A DNA stretch of 64,000 nt from Kineococcus xinjiangensis (GTDB taxonomy: Bacteria; Actinomycetota; Actinomycetes; Actinomycetales; Kineococcaceae), in contig NZ_PTJD01000004.1 of the NCBI RefSeq assembly GCF_002934625.1, positions 275,579 to 339,578 on the forward strand. The letters run 5' to 3'. The first letter of the stretch is position 1, and each line of letters starts with the position of its first letter. Of this stretch, positions 33,785 through 42,221 are shown piece after piece. The translations under genes and the position numbers were made by a program. Below the pieces are notes generated by a model. That model saw only the letters and a list, made by a program, of their open reading frames with translations. It was not told where the DNA came from and did not search any database.

Positions 33785-34741
33785 CTACTGCTGCGTGCTG
33801 CCCCGAACCTCCTGGGTGGCCTCCTGCCCGTGCTGCTGCACGGTCGAGGCGGCTCCCTGGGCGTCACCACGCACCTGCTGGGTGGCCTCCTGGCCGTGCT
33901 GCTGCACGGTGGACGCCGCGCCCTGCGCGTCCTGCTTGACCGTGGAGGCGGCCTCCTGGCCGTGCTGCTGCACGGTGGCGGCTGCGCCCTGCGCGTCCTC
34001 CTTGACGGTGGACACGGCGCCCTGCGCGTCCTCCTTGACCGTCATGGCGGCGACCTGCGCGGTCTCCTGGACCGACTGGGCAGCCTCCTTGGCACGCTCG
34101 CCGAGGTTGCTGCCGATCTCCTGGGCCACGGACTTGGCCTCCTCGGCCACGCCCTGCCCGTGGGTCTTGGCAGCGTCCACGACCTTGGCGGTGGCCTGCG
34201 CCTCCGCCTTGGTGGCGGGCAGCAGCGCCGAGAGGAGCCAGCCCGCACCGAAAGCGACCAGACCCGCGGCCAGCGGGCTGCCCTGGGCGCGCTGCCGGGC
34301 GGCGGCGGCGGCCTGGCTGGTGGAGGGAACTCCCTGGCGGGCCGAGGAGAGCTTCTCCCCCACGCCGGAGGCGCCGGAGGAGACGCGCTCGCCGAGGCCG
34401 GAGGCACCGGAGGAGACGCGCTCGCCGAAGCCGGAGGCGCCCGCCGAGACGCGCTCGCCGAGGCCGGGGCCCGACGAGGTGTCGCTCTCACCGCTGCCGG
34501 AGAAGGCGCCGGTGACGCGCTCGTGGGTGACGGACAGCTTGTCCTGGGCGGTGGTGACCGTGTCGTGGGCGGTGCCCATGATGCGGTCCTTGACGCCCAT
34601 GACGGCGCCCACGGCCCTCTCCTTCTGACGGGAGGCGATGTTGCTGGGGGTCAGACGCTGGGTCAGCTCGTCGAGGTCGGCCGTCAGCGAGCTGCGGGTC
34701 TCCTCGATGTCGCGCTTCAGCTCGTCGGGTGCTTCGCCCAC
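33785..34741 (-). CDS. DUF3618 protein with C-terminal LEA-like 11-residue repeats
   Basis: A 318-aa protein. Residues 5-50 are DUF3618 (PDELKRDIEETRSSLTADLD, ELTQRLTP). Residues 95-138 are four 11-residue repeats of the type GERVSSGASGL. Residues 154-175 are a membrane helix (GSPLAAGLVAFGAGWLLSAL). Residues 235-311 are seven 11-residue repeats alternating VKEDAQGAAST and VQQHGQEATQ-type units, an amphipathic Ala/Gln/Lys/Glu pattern like group 3 LEA proteins. GTG 34741 has GGAGGA 7 bases upstream and overlaps the Holin-X gene by 25 bases, so translation is coupled. The DUF3618-holin pair is widespread in actinobacteria; the long repeat tail is the unusual part. LEA-type function is inference from periodicity and composition. 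Confidence 0.88.
   Translation of the reverse strand: MGEAPDELKRDIEETRSSLTADLDELTQRLTPSNIASRQKERAVGAVMGVKDRIMGTAHDTVTTAQDKLSVTHERVTGAFSGSGESDTSSGPGLGERVSAGASGFGERVSSGASGLGERVSSGASGVGEKLSSARQGVPSTSQAAAAARQRAQGSPLAAGLVAFGAGWLLSALLPATKAEAQATAKVVDAAKTHGQGVAEEAKSVAQEIGSNLGERAKEAAQSVQETAQVAAMTVKEDAQGAVSTVKEDAQGAAATVQQHGQEAASTVKQDAQGAASTVQQHGQEATQQVRGDAQGAASTVQQHGQEATQEVRGSTQQ
33809..34039 (-). repeat. seven 33-bp coding repeats (11-residue LEA-like motif)
   Basis: In-frame 33-base units of the DUF3618 gene encoding V-[KQR]-x-[DH]-[AG]-Q-[GE]-A-x-[SQ]-[TQE]. Several units share long identical stretches of DNA. Confidence 0.9.
34328..34459 (-). repeat. four 33-bp coding repeats (GERVSSGASGx)
   Basis: In-frame 33-base units encoding GERVSAGASGF, GERVSSGASGL, GERVSSGASGV and GEKLSSARQGV in the same DUF3618 gene, N-terminal to its membrane helix. 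Confidence 0.9.
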
Positions 34742-35148
34742 TGCACGTCCTCCTTCAGGGTGATGGTGGTCTTCTCCAGCGGCGGGGGGATCTTCTGGAA
34801 CTCCTTCTTGCCGCGCATGGCGAGCACCGCGGCGACGATCCCCCAGATGAGGGTCACGATGAGCGTGGCCCAGCCGTAACCGATGAGGTCGCCGAGGACG
34901 AGCACCAGCAGGGCGGACAGGCACATGAGGAACAGCAGTCCGGCGACCGCAGCCCCCGCGAACATCCCCGCGCCCTTGCCGGCCTTCTTGGCGTCCTCGC
35001 GGAGCTCCGTCTTGGCGAGCTGGACCTCCTTGCTGACCAGCGTGGAGAACTCGGTGGTGATGCTGCCGACGATCTCGCCGATGCTCCGCTCGCCGCCGTT
35101 GGCCCGCGATGTCGTGCCGGGGTCCTCGACCGGGTGCGATCCACTCAC
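34717..35148 (-). CDS. Holin-X (phage holin 3_6 type) membrane protein
   Basis: A 143-aa protein: a soluble amphipathic N-terminal helix (IGEIVGSITTEFSTLVSKEVQLAKTELREDAKKAG, the family signature) and two membrane helices (about 62-86 and 92-112), then a short tail. Despite the family name it is a chromosomal actinobacterial protein and not evidence of a phage. GTG 35148 overlaps the stop of the 524-aa repeat-protein gene by 4 bases, and its own 3' end overlaps the DUF3618 start by 25 bases, so it sits in the centre of a translationally coupled trio. A membrane-scaffold role for the two flanking repeat proteins is inference. Confidence 0.92.
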   Translation of the reverse strand: MSGSHPVEDPGTTSRANGGERSIGEIVGSITTEFSTLVSKEVQLAKTELREDAKKAGKGAGMFAGAAVAGLLFLMCLSALLVLVLGDLIGYGWATLIVTLIWGIVAAVLAMRGKKEFQKIPPPLEKTTITLKEDVQWAKHPTS

Positions 35149-36719
35149 GGCAGCTGTCCCTTCATGGTGTTGTCACCCGTCCGGCCCTCGTGGGACACGG
35201 ACGGAACGTCGGAGGGGATGTGGTGGGGGAGCAGGTCCTCGTTGGGGTTGTCCCCCGTGCTCGGCTCGTAGGCGGTGCCGCCGCCGGACGGGCTGGACCA
35301 CTCGCTCGAGGTGCCGACCGTGCTGGCCGCCGTCGTCGGGTAGGTGCTCGCCGTGGCGGTGGCCATCGACTCCGAGGCCGTGAGGTCCACGGTGGTGGCG
35401 CTGGTCGCGGTCCCGGTGCTGGCCGGCAGCTCGCCGGAGCTGCGGCGCTGCCCCAGGGGTGCGTCGTTGGTGCGGTCCGAGTTCGCGGTGGCGCTGCGGG
35501 TCACCCGCCCGGCGAGGACGCCCGCGGCGACCGCACCGAGGAGGAACGCGCCCGGCCGGCGCCGAGCGAGGGAACGGCTCTGCTCCAGGAGGTCGGCGGC
35601 GCCGGTGCCCTCCAGGTGGGTGCTCCACGTCTGGACGCGCTCGCCCAGCTGCCGCACGACCTGCGAGGCGTAGCCGGAGCGGCTGCTGGAGTCCGCCATC
35701 TCCTGGAACTCCTCGGCCACCTCCCGCAGCATCGAGGCGAGCCGGTCGCGCTGGCTCTCGCCCTGCTCGCTGATCTGCTTGCGCAGGTCCCCGAGCAGGT
35801 CGGCGGCGTGGGTCTTCACCTCGGCGACGACCTCGCCGGCCTGCTCACGGGCGGTCTGCGCGACGGAGGCGGCCTGCTCACGGGCGGTCCCCGCGACGGC
35901 GCTCGCCTGCTCCTTCGCGGTCCCCGCGACGGCGCTCGCCTGCTCCTTCGCGGAGCCGGCCACGGCCCCGGCCTGCTCCTTCGCGGTCCCCGCGACGGCG
36001 CTCGCGTGCTCCTTCGCGCTGCCCGCGACGGCGCTCGCCTGCTCCTTCGCGGTCCCCGCGACGGCCCCGGCCTGCTCCTTCGCCGTGCCCGCGACCTGCT
36101 GGGTGCGGCTGCCGGACTCCTGGTCGTCGCCCGCGGTCGTCGTGGCGTACTCGCCCGAGGCGTAGCCGGCGGCGTAGTGACCAGCCGCCGGGGTCGTCGA
36201 CTCCAGCGAGCCGCCCTCGGTCGAAGCGGTCGTGGTCTCGCCGTAGCCGGTGCCGTAGGACCCGGCGCCGTAGGACGTGGTGCTGTTCTCGCTCGTCATC
36301 CCGCTCGTCGTCTCGTAGGAGGTCGTCTCGGTGGGGCTCGTGTAGGAGGTCCCCGTGCTGTAGGCGGACGTCGCGGCGGGCGTCTCGTAGCCCGTGCCGC
36401 TCGTCGCCCCGCCCTGGTAGGAAGAGGATCCGTACTCCGGCGTCGCCTGGTGCTCGGAGCCGTACGACGAGGTGGTCTCGTCGCGGTCGGGGGTGACCTG
36501 CTCGGTGAAGGTCTCCTCCATGCCGACGCCGTCGGAGTCCCCGCCCTCGGCGGGGTCGCTCTCGGGGGTGACGCTGGCCTGGTGCGAACCGGTGACGTCC
36601 TCGGCGGTCCCGTACTCGGTGGTCTCGTACTCCCCCGTGCCGTACCTGCCGGTCCCGTAGCCGCTGCTGCCGTGACCGCCCGTGCCGGACCCGTAGTCTC
36701 CGCTGGAACTCGTCGACAT
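35145..36719 (-). CDS. 524-aa membrane-anchored protein with LEA-like 11-residue repeats
   Basis: A protein I do not recognise as a known family. Residues 1-205 are low-complexity Ser/Thr/Gly/Tyr with YGxG and TSYxT runs, probably disordered. Residues 206-298 are about eight 11-residue repeats of the form QASAVAGTAKE, continuing into a helical region (299-350). One membrane helix follows RRRPG at about 391-406. The C-terminal 115 residues are again Ser/Thr-rich. The 11-residue, Ala/Lys/Glu/Gln amphipathic pattern is that of group 3 LEA proteins of desiccation-tolerant organisms. ATG 36719 has GAGGAGAG 5 bases upstream. It overlaps the Holin-X start by 4 bases. Function (membrane or protein protection on drying) is inferred. 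Confidence 0.85.
   Translation of the reverse strand: MSTSSSGDYGSGTGGHGSSGYGTGRYGTGEYETTEYGTAEDVTGSHQASVTPESDPAEGGDSDGVGMEETFTEQVTPDRDETTSSYGSEHQATPEYGSSSYQGGATSGTGYETPAATSAYSTGTSYTSPTETTSYETTSGMTSENSTTSYGAGSYGTGYGETTTASTEGGSLESTTPAAGHYAAGYASGEYATTTAGDDQESGSRTQQVAGTAKEQAGAVAGTAKEQASAVAGSAKEHASAVAGTAKEQAGAVAGSAKEQASAVAGTAKEQASAVAGTAREQAASVAQTAREQAGEVVAEVKTHAADLLGDLRKQISEQGESQRDRLASMLREVAEEFQEMADSSSRSGYASQVVRQLGERVQTWSTHLEGTGAADLLEQSRSLARRRPGAFLLGAVAAGVLAGRVTRSATANSDRTNDAPLGQRRSSGELPASTGTATSATTVDLTASESMATATASTYPTTAASTVGTSSEWSSPSGGGTAYEPSTGDNPNEDLLPHHIPSDVPSVSHEGRTGDNTMKGQLP
35826..36104 (-). repeat. about eight 33-bp coding repeats (QASAVAGTAKE)
   Basis: In-frame 33-base units in the 524-aa protein gene. 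Unit variants are QAGAVAGTAKE, QASAVAGSAKE, HASAVAGTAKE, QASAVAGTARE and QAASVAQTARE. Many adjacent units are nearly identical at DNA level. Confidence 0.93.
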
Positions 36720-36781
36720 GCTGCTCTCCTCGTCCTGGGTCGTCTCTTACCCGTGCGTTGCGTTGCGCTCGACCGGCTGCG

Positions 36782-37195
36782 TCACGGCTGTGCCGTCCGC
36801 GACTCCTGCGGCAGTTCGTCGACGGTCAGGTCGACTTCCTCGTGGCGGAGGACGTCGGAGACCACCTGCCTGCCGGTGACCTGCCGCACCCGGACCCGCA
36901 CCTGCTCGGTGGGCCGGACCCGCAGGGAGACCTCGGGGACCTCCTCGTGCAGGACCAGCACCAGCTCCTCGGGTGCCTCTCCGGACGCACCCGTGGCGTC
37001 CGAGCCGTCGAGCGGCTCGTGGCGGACCACGAGCTGCTCGACGCGGACGGGGACTTCGAGGGTGCGGACCTCCGTGGTGATGCGCTTGGAGATCCGCACC
37101 CTCTCGCGGGGAACCCGGACCACGCCCACCTGCAACTTCTCTGCCGACAGCACGATGTCGCGCTCGGAACTCTCAGGTGTGTGCGGCGTGGTCAT
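36782..37195 (-). CDS. DUF2382 domain protein
   Basis: A 137-aa protein made almost entirely of a DUF2382 domain: SERDIVLSAEKLQVGVVRVPRERVRISKRITTE, VRVEQLVVRHEPLDG and VRVRVRQVTGRQVVSDVLRHEEVDLTVDE form its alternating charged beta-strand pattern (YsrB/AvaK type). The domain is usually paired with PRC-barrels and induced by stress; its ligand is not known. ATG 37195 has GAGGAG 6 bases upstream. It is 67 bases after the PRC-barrel/DUF2382 gene and 62 bases before the 524-aa repeat-protein gene, all on one strand. Confidence 0.87.
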   Translation of the reverse strand: MTTPHTPESSERDIVLSAEKLQVGVVRVPRERVRISKRITTEVRTLEVPVRVEQLVVRHEPLDGSDATGASGEAPEELVLVLHEEVPEVSLRVRPTEQVRVRVRQVTGRQVVSDVLRHEEVDLTVDELPQESRTAQP

Positions 37196-37262
37196 CTCGT
37201 GCTCCTCGCTGAGTTCGGTCCCGGCGCCGGGGGGAACCCGGCGGGTGGTGCGGGTTGGTCGC

Positions 37263-38117
37263 TCAGATGCGGTCGCGACGGTCGTCACCGCGACGGCCGC
37301 TGCGGACCTCGCTGTCGGTGTCGACGTCGATGACCTCCTTGCGGACCTCGTCGGTCACCGTCTGCTGCTCGGTGAACTCCTGGGTCCCGAGGCGGACGCG
37401 CTCGACGGGCACGGTCTCCTTGCGCACGACGGCCTCCTCCTCGTGGAGGATCACCTCGTGCTCCTCCTCGGTGAGGTCCCCACCGGACATCGCCTTGCCG
37501 GCGTTGGCCTCGGTGATGGGCTCGCGCTCGACGACGACCTCCTCACGGGTGACCGGAACCGTCTCGGAGACCTGCTCGCTGACGATGTGCTTGCGCAGAC
37601 GGGCGCGGCCGGCCTCGCGGCGCACGACGCCCGCGTGGATGCGCTCCTCGGAGCGAGTCATCGCGTCGTCGGTGTTCGGGCCCGAGGTGTCGTGGCCCGC
37701 ACCGCGCACGCCGACCTCGTCGCGGTCGCGGATGCCGTCGCGGTCACGGTCGACCACGCCGGTGGTGGTGCCCGTGGTCTCGTACGTGCCAGAGGTGCCG
37801 GCGAGCCCGTAGTACTCGTACAGGCGCTCCTCCTCCTGCGGGGTGAGCTCCGCGTCGGTCTCCATGCGCGGAGCGTCCTTGACCTGCGACTTGCTGTAGG
37901 GCACGCGGATGTCAGTACCGCTGATGCTCGCGCGGTCCAGCGGCACGAACGTCTCGGAGGTGCCGAAGAGGCCGGTCTTCACCGTCACCCAGCTCGGCTG
38001 TCCGGTAGCGTCGTCCAGGTAGACGGTGCCCACGCGGCCGATCTTGTCGCCGTCCATCTCGTAGACGGTGGCGTCGTAGAGGGCGGCGACGTCGGTGCGG
38101 GAGGTGTTCTCGGTCAT
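37263..38117 (-). CDS. PRC-barrel and DUF2382 stress protein
   Basis: A 284-aa protein in two parts. Residues 8-85 are a PRC-barrel (DATVYEMDGDKIGRVGTVYL, QPSWVTVKTGLFGTSETFVPL), residues 155-268 a DUF2382 domain (RSEERIHAGVVRREAGRARLRKHIVSEQVSETVPVTREEVVVERE). A flexible linker with repeated DRD (122-135) and a LTPQEEERLYEYYGL helix joins them. This architecture is common in radiation- and desiccation-tolerant actinobacteria and Deinococcus and is regarded as stress-related; the exact role is unknown. ATG 38117 has GGAGCAG-like purines upstream. It is the first gene of the minus-strand array; a shared palindrome lies 152 bases upstream. Confidence 0.9.
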   Translation of the reverse strand: MTENTSRTDVAALYDATVYEMDGDKIGRVGTVYLDDATGQPSWVTVKTGLFGTSETFVPLDRASISGTDIRVPYSKSQVKDAPRMETDAELTPQEEERLYEYYGLAGTSGTYETTGTTTGVVDRDRDGIRDRDEVGVRGAGHDTSGPNTDDAMTRSEERIHAGVVRREAGRARLRKHIVSEQVSETVPVTREEVVVEREPITEANAGKAMSGGDLTEEEHEVILHEEEAVVRKETVPVERVRLGTQEFTEQQTVTDEVRKEVIDVDTDSEVRSGRRGDDRRDRI

Positions 38118-38490
38118 GTCTGCTCCTGTCGTCGTGTGTGGCCTGTGGCGCGGCTGGCTCTCGCCGCGGATGGTTCTGGGCGTCCACGTCCGAGCCACGG
38201 CGTACTGACGGGTGCGTTCCGAGGCACCCGCACGCCTCTCCGGGGCTCCCGGAGCGGCTGCACGCCATGTCTACTCCGTAGACACCGAGGCGGCCATCCG
38301 AAACCGCCTTCGAGGATCTAGTTCCCCCCTGGCGGCGGATGTATGCGTCGAAACACGGATCTTTCGCCGCCCCGGAGCGTCCCGGCACCTTTCCTGACCT
38401 CGCACGTGTTCACCCCGGCGCGCTGGGTACGGGGATCGACGGGACGCCGGTGAGCGGTCCCCCACGCACGGGCGACGAGGGGAGGATGCG
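38118..38490. other. 373-base divergent regulatory region
   Basis: Promoter region between the PRC-barrel gene (minus) and the TetR gene (plus). It holds the GTCTAC-N3-GTAGAC palindrome at 38269-38283 and an A/T-richer stretch near 38310-38370 (GGATCTAGTTC, GATGTATGCG). No gene or RNA is recognised. Confidence 0.6.
38269..38283 (-). promoter_or_regulatory. GTCTAC-N3-GTAGAC palindrome upstream of the stress array
   Basis: Perfect 6-bp arms around TCC, 152 bases upstream of the PRC-barrel start. It matches the palindrome at 33577-33591 before the BrkB gene, suggesting one regulator for both units. Confidence 0.5.
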
Positions 38491-39231
38491 GTGGACGACG
38501 TACTCACGGGGAGCGGCACCAGGGCCGCACCGCCGCGGCCCACGACGGCGGTGTCGCCGCGGCAGCTCTCACCTGAGCGCGTGGTGCAGGCCGCCGTCGA
38601 GTTCGTCGACAAGCACGGCCTGGCCGAGCTGTCGATGCGGCGCCTCGGGGCCTACCTGGGGGTGGACCCCATGGCGCTCTACCGCCACGTGGCTGGCCGC
38701 GACGCGCTGCTGGACGCGGTGGTCGAGGTGGTGGTGGAGGACGTCCTGGACACGATGCGGCGCGAGACGGCCGACAGCTCCTCCTGGCAGGACTACCTGC
38801 ACCGGCTGGCGTTCGCGGTCCGCGGCGCCGCGCTGGAGCACCCGCAGGTCTTCCCGCTGGTGGCGACGCGCCCGCCGGCCGCCCCGTGGCTGCGGCCGCC
38901 GCTGCGCAGCGTCCGCTGGGTCGAGCTCTTCCTCTCCACCCTGCGGCGGGCGGGCTTCACCGGCCGCCAGGCCGTGGCCGCCTACCGCGCCTTCACCAGC
39001 TTCCTGCTCGGCCACCTCCTGCTGGAGGTCTCCGCCCTCGGTGTGGACACCGGGCCCGAGCCCGAGCTGGAGCCGGACGGCGACACCGAGGACCTCGATG
39101 ACTTCCCCACCGTGCGCGGCCTCCAGCCGGAGCTGACGGAGGACCACTCCGCCGCGGAGTTCCAGCGCGCCCTCGACGACCTGCTGGCCCGCGTGGAGGA
39201 GATGCGCCTCGGGGAGGACCCCGCCGTCTGA
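38491..39231 (+). CDS. TetR/AcrR-family regulator
   Basis: A 246-aa regulator. The helix-turn-helix is at about residues 25-75 (SPERVVQAAVEFVDKHGLAELSMRRLGAYLGVDPMALYRHVAGRDALLDAV), and the C-terminal half is the TetR_C_1 ligand domain (VFPLVATRPPAAPWLRPPLRSVRWVELFLSTLRRAGFTGRQAVAAYRAFTSFLLGHLL). GTG 38491 follows GGGGAGGATGCG. It is divergent from the stress array across 373 bases and could control it, though no site specific to TetR proteins is evident. The acidic tail (EDLDDFPT...) is typical of the subgroup. The ligand is unknown. Confidence 0.92.
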   Translation: MDDVLTGSGTRAAPPRPTTAVSPRQLSPERVVQAAVEFVDKHGLAELSMRRLGAYLGVDPMALYRHVAGRDALLDAVVEVVVEDVLDTMRRETADSSSWQDYLHRLAFAVRGAALEHPQVFPLVATRPPAAPWLRPPLRSVRWVELFLSTLRRAGFTGRQAVAAYRAFTSFLLGHLLLEVSALGVDTGPEPELEPDGDTEDLDDFPTVRGLQPELTEDHSAAEFQRALDDLLARVEEMRLGEDPAV

Positions 39232-39285
39232 GCGCCGTCCGGCGTGGCGGCGCCGACACGCGCGGGACAGCGGCAGACTCCCGGC

Positions 39286-39933
39286 ATGGACGAGCAGCGC
39301 CCCGCCCCCTCCCCCACCCTCAGCGGCGCGGAGCTGCAGCGCTGGTACTGGCTGAAGGAGGAGCTGCTCGTCCTGGCGCGGCAGCTCGGCGTCCCCCGCG
39401 GGGGCGGCAAGCAGGAGCTCACCGCCCGCCTGGCCGCAGCCCTCGACGGACGCTCGCTCCCGCCCCCCACCCCCCGGGCCCGCACGAGCGGCGCCCCCCT
39501 GCCCGAGCCGCTGACGCCGGACACCGTCCTCCCGCCCGGCCAGCGCTGCACCCAGCAGCTGCGCGCGTGGTTCCGCGAGCAGGTCGGACCGGGGTTCCGC
39601 TTCGACGAGCCGATGCGCACGGTGGTGGCCGCAGGATGCACCCTCGGCGAGGCCCTGGAGCACTGGCACGCCACGCGCGAGCGCCCACCCGCGGACATCG
39701 GCGAGCAGTTCGAGCTGAACCGCTTCCTGCGCCGGTGGCGGTCCGAGCACCCCGGCCGCAGCCACCGCGAGGCCCTCACCGCGTGGGCGGCACACCGCGC
39801 CCGCCCCCGCCCCGCGGCACCCGACCGGGGGGTGCAGCCACCGGAAAGGCTCCCGCCCGGGCCGTCCGCGGCCGTAACCTCTGGCGCGTGCCGGGATCCA
39901 TCCAGTCCATCGAGCGCGCCGCCGCGCTCCTGA
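39286..39933 (+). CDS. SAP-like and DUF6434 domain protein
   Basis: A 215-aa protein. Residues 10-48 form a SAP-type helix-extended-loop-helix ([42 protein letters not shown]) that often binds nucleic acid. Residues 60-150 are DUF6434: [49 protein letters not shown] and [32 protein letters not shown]. The last 45 residues overlap the start of the IclR gene (39888) in another frame and are not conserved, so the stop may simply be read late. ATG 39286 is used. Function unknown; the SAP part suggests DNA or RNA contact. Confidence 0.75.
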   Translation: MDEQRPAPSPTLSGAELQRWYWLKEELLVLARQLGVPRGGGKQELTARLAAALDGRSLPPPTPRARTSGAPLPEPLTPDTVLPPGQRCTQQLRAWFREQVGPGFRFDEPMRTVVAAGCTLGEALEHWHATRERPPADIGEQFELNRFLRRWRSEHPGRSHREALTAWAAHRARPRPAAPDRGVQPPERLPPGPSAAVTSGACRDPSSPSSAPPRS

Positions 39934-40637
39934 AGCTGATGGCCCGCACCCCCGGAGGGCTGGGGGTGGTCGACGCCGCCAACGCCCTCGGCCTGGCCAA
40001 GGGCACCACCCACGGCATCCTGCGCACCCTCGTGGGCGTGGGGTTCGTCGAGCAGGACCCGGCGGGCCGCTACCGCGCCAGCGCCACCCTCGCCGACCTC
40101 GCCGAGGCGGGTCTCGACGCCAACGAGCTGCGCTCCCGGGCCGTCAACTGGGCCGACTCCCTGGCCTCCCGCACCGGCGAGGCCGTCCGCATCGCCACCC
40201 TCACCGAGGGCGGCGTGCTCGTCGTGCACCACGTCTTCCGTCCCGACGACAGCCAGCAGGAGATGGAGGTGGGCGACGTGCTGCCCGCCCACGCCTGCGC
40301 CCTCGGCAAGGTGCTGCTCGCCTCCACCGGCACCCCCCGCGGCCACCTCGTCCGCTACACCTCCCGCACGATCACCCAGCCGCTGGCGCTGCGCCGGGCG
40401 CTGACCGCGGTGCGCGAGCAGGGCTGGGCCCTCGACGTGGACGAGCACGTGCCCGGCCAGGCGTCCATCGCCGCGCCCGTGCGCGACCGCGGCGGGCTCG
40501 TGGTCGGTGCGATCGACGTCCACGGCGCGGTCGACGACCTCGTCGACCCCCGCCTGCGCCCCCGCGCCGGGCTCGTCCCCGCCGTCCGGCACGCCGCCCG
40601 GGCCATCTCGCGCGACCTCGGGGCGGAGTCCGCGTGA
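39888..40637 (+). CDS. IclR-family regulator of glycerol genes
   Basis: A 249-aa regulator. The N-terminal winged helix ([43 protein letters not shown]) is followed by the IclR effector domain (about 75-245). GTG 39888 gives the family-typical IQSIERA start. The glycerol kinase gene begins in its stop codon (GTGA overlap), so the regulator and kinase are cotranscribed and translationally coupled. This matches GylR-type regulators, which in Streptomyces control glycerol operons and respond to glycerol 3-phosphate. It may also act on glpF-glpK-glpD at 43-48 kb. No conserved operator is identified. Confidence 0.92.
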   Translation: MPGSIQSIERAAALLKLMARTPGGLGVVDAANALGLAKGTTHGILRTLVGVGFVEQDPAGRYRASATLADLAEAGLDANELRSRAVNWADSLASRTGEAVRIATLTEGGVLVVHHVFRPDDSQQEMEVGDVLPAHACALGKVLLASTGTPRGHLVRYTSRTITQPLALRRALTAVREQGWALDVDEHVPGQASIAAPVRDRGGLVVGAIDVHGAVDDLVDPRLRPRAGLVPAVRHAARAISRDLGAESA

Positions 40638-42166
40638 GCCGCGGGCAGGCGACCCAGGCACCGGGACGCGACGGGTTCGTGGTGGCGATCGACCAGGGCA
40701 CCACGTCGACGCGCTGCATCCTCTTCGACCACGACGGCCGCCTCGTCGCCGTCACCCAGCGGGAGCACCGCCAGCACTACCCGCGGCCGGGCTGGGTCGA
40801 GCACGACGCCGCGGAGATCTGGCGCAGCGTCGAGCGCCTCGTGCCCGCGGCGATGGCCCAGGCCGGTGCGGGGCCCGACGACGTCGTGGCCATCGGCATC
40901 GCCAACCAGCGCGAGACGACGGTGCTGTGGGACCGGCGCACCGGCGAGCCCGTCGGGCGGGCCGTGGTGTGGCAGGACACCCGCACCTCCGACCTGGTGG
41001 ACGAGATGGCCGCCGACGGGGGCGCGGAGAAGTACGTCGAGCGCTGCGGGCTGCCGCTGGCCACGTACTTCTCCGGCCCGCGCCTGCGCTGGCTGCTCGA
41101 CGCCACCCCCGGCCTGCGCTGGCGCGCCGAGCGCGGGGAGGTGCTCTTCGGGACGATCGAGTCGTGGCTGGTGTGGAAGCTCACCGGCGGCCCGGACGGC
41201 GGGGTGCACGTCACCGACGTCACCAACGCCAGCCGCACCATGCTGATGAACCTGCAGACCCTCGACTGGGACCCGGCCATGCTCGCCGCGATGGACGTCC
41301 CCGAGGCCGTCCTGCCGGAGATCCGCTCCTCCGCGGAGGTGTACGGCCGCGCGCGGACCGTCGTCCCCGGCGCCCGCATCGCAGCGGCGCTCGGCGACCA
41401 GCAGGCTGCGCTGTTCGGGCAGACGTGCTTCTCCCCCGGCGACGCGAAGTGCACCTACGGCACGGGCAGCTTCCTGCTGATGAACACCGGCCGGGAGATC
41501 ACCCGCTCCTCCCACGGGCTGCTCACCACGGTCGCGCACCGGATCGACGGCGAGCCGGCCAGCTACGCACTGGAGGGCTCCATCGCCGTCACCGGCTCCC
41601 TCATCCAGTGGCTGCGCGACAACCTCGGGCTCATCTCCACCGCGCCGGAGGTGGAGACGCTGGCGCGCACGGTGGAGGACAACGGCGGCTGCTACTTCGT
41701 GCCCGCCTTCTCCGGGTTGTTCGCCCCGCACTGGCGCAGCGAGGCGCGCGGGGTCATCGTCGGCCTGACCTCGTACATCACGAAGGGCCACCTCGCGCGG
41801 GCGGCGCTGGAGGCGACGGCGTGGCAGACGCGGGAGGTGGTGGAGGCGATGGACGCCGACTCCGGCCTGCGGCTCGCGTCGCTGCGCGTCGACGGCGGGA
41901 TGACGTCGAACAACCTGCTGATGCAGACGGTCGCCGACGTCCTCGACGCGCCCGTCGTCCGGCCCATGGTGTCCGAGACGGTCTCGCTGGGCGCGGCCTA
42001 CGCGGCGGGGCTGGCGGTGGGGTTCTGGTCCGACCTGGACTCCCTGCGCCGGCGGTGGCACCGGGCTGCGCAGTGGCGCCCGGCGATGGAGCCGGAGCAG
42101 CGGCAGTCCGAGTGGGAGAACTGGCAGGAGGCGGTGCGCCGGACCTTCGGCTGGATCCGGCACTGA
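40634..42166 (+). CDS. glpK: glycerol kinase, copy 1
   Basis: A 510-aa FGGY-family kinase making glycerol 3-phosphate from glycerol and [38 protein letters not shown], the [10 protein letters not shown] and [11 protein letters not shown] phosphate-binding motifs, and the C-terminal [19 protein letters not shown] region are intact. The start GTG 40634 overlaps the IclR stop by 4 bases. The other copy (45300-46832) is the same length and clearly homologous but far from identical, so this is an old duplication or separate acquisition rather than a recent copy. A 19-bp stem-loop follows directly. Confidence 0.96.
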   Translation: MSRGQATQAPGRDGFVVAIDQGTTSTRCILFDHDGRLVAVTQREHRQHYPRPGWVEHDAAEIWRSVERLVPAAMAQAGAGPDDVVAIGIANQRETTVLWDRRTGEPVGRAVVWQDTRTSDLVDEMAADGGAEKYVERCGLPLATYFSGPRLRWLLDATPGLRWRAERGEVLFGTIESWLVWKLTGGPDGGVHVTDVTNASRTMLMNLQTLDWDPAMLAAMDVPEAVLPEIRSSAEVYGRARTVVPGARIAAALGDQQAALFGQTCFSPGDAKCTYGTGSFLLMNTGREITRSSHGLLTTVAHRIDGEPASYALEGSIAVTGSLIQWLRDNLGLISTAPEVETLARTVEDNGGCYFVPAFSGLFAPHWRSEARGVIVGLTSYITKGHLARAALEATAWQTREVVEAMDADSGLRLASLRVDGGMTSNNLLMQTVADVLDAPVVRPMVSETVSLGAAYAAGLAVGFWSDLDSLRRRWHRAAQWRPAMEPEQRQSEWENWQEAVRRTFGWIRH

Positions 42167-42215
42167 GCGGCAGGCGCGGGCGGCGGGCCGGCCGGTCGCC
42201 GCCCGCGCCTGCCGC
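42167..42215. terminator. bidirectional stem-loop terminator
   Basis: A perfect 19-bp inverted repeat (42167-42185 and 42197-42215, 11-base loop) directly after the stop of glpK copy 1 and 6 bases from the stop of the convergent PI-PLC-like gene. Confidence 0.85.
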
Positions 42216-42221
42216 GCGACC

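Noticed and set aside
34717..35148. Holin-like gene as evidence of a prophage
   Set aside because: Holin-X proteins are common chromosomal actinobacterial genes next to DUF3618, and no other phage gene or attachment site is seen.
33809..36104. 33-bp repeats considered as a CRISPR array
   Set aside because: The units adjoin without spacers and all stay in frame with 11-residue protein repeats; no cas genes are present.
35109..38321. Plus-strand open frame of 1070 codons opposite the stress array
   Set aside because: It mirrors the repetitive minus-strand genes; its own repeats (RGPRDGARLLL) are the complement of their LEA-like repeats.
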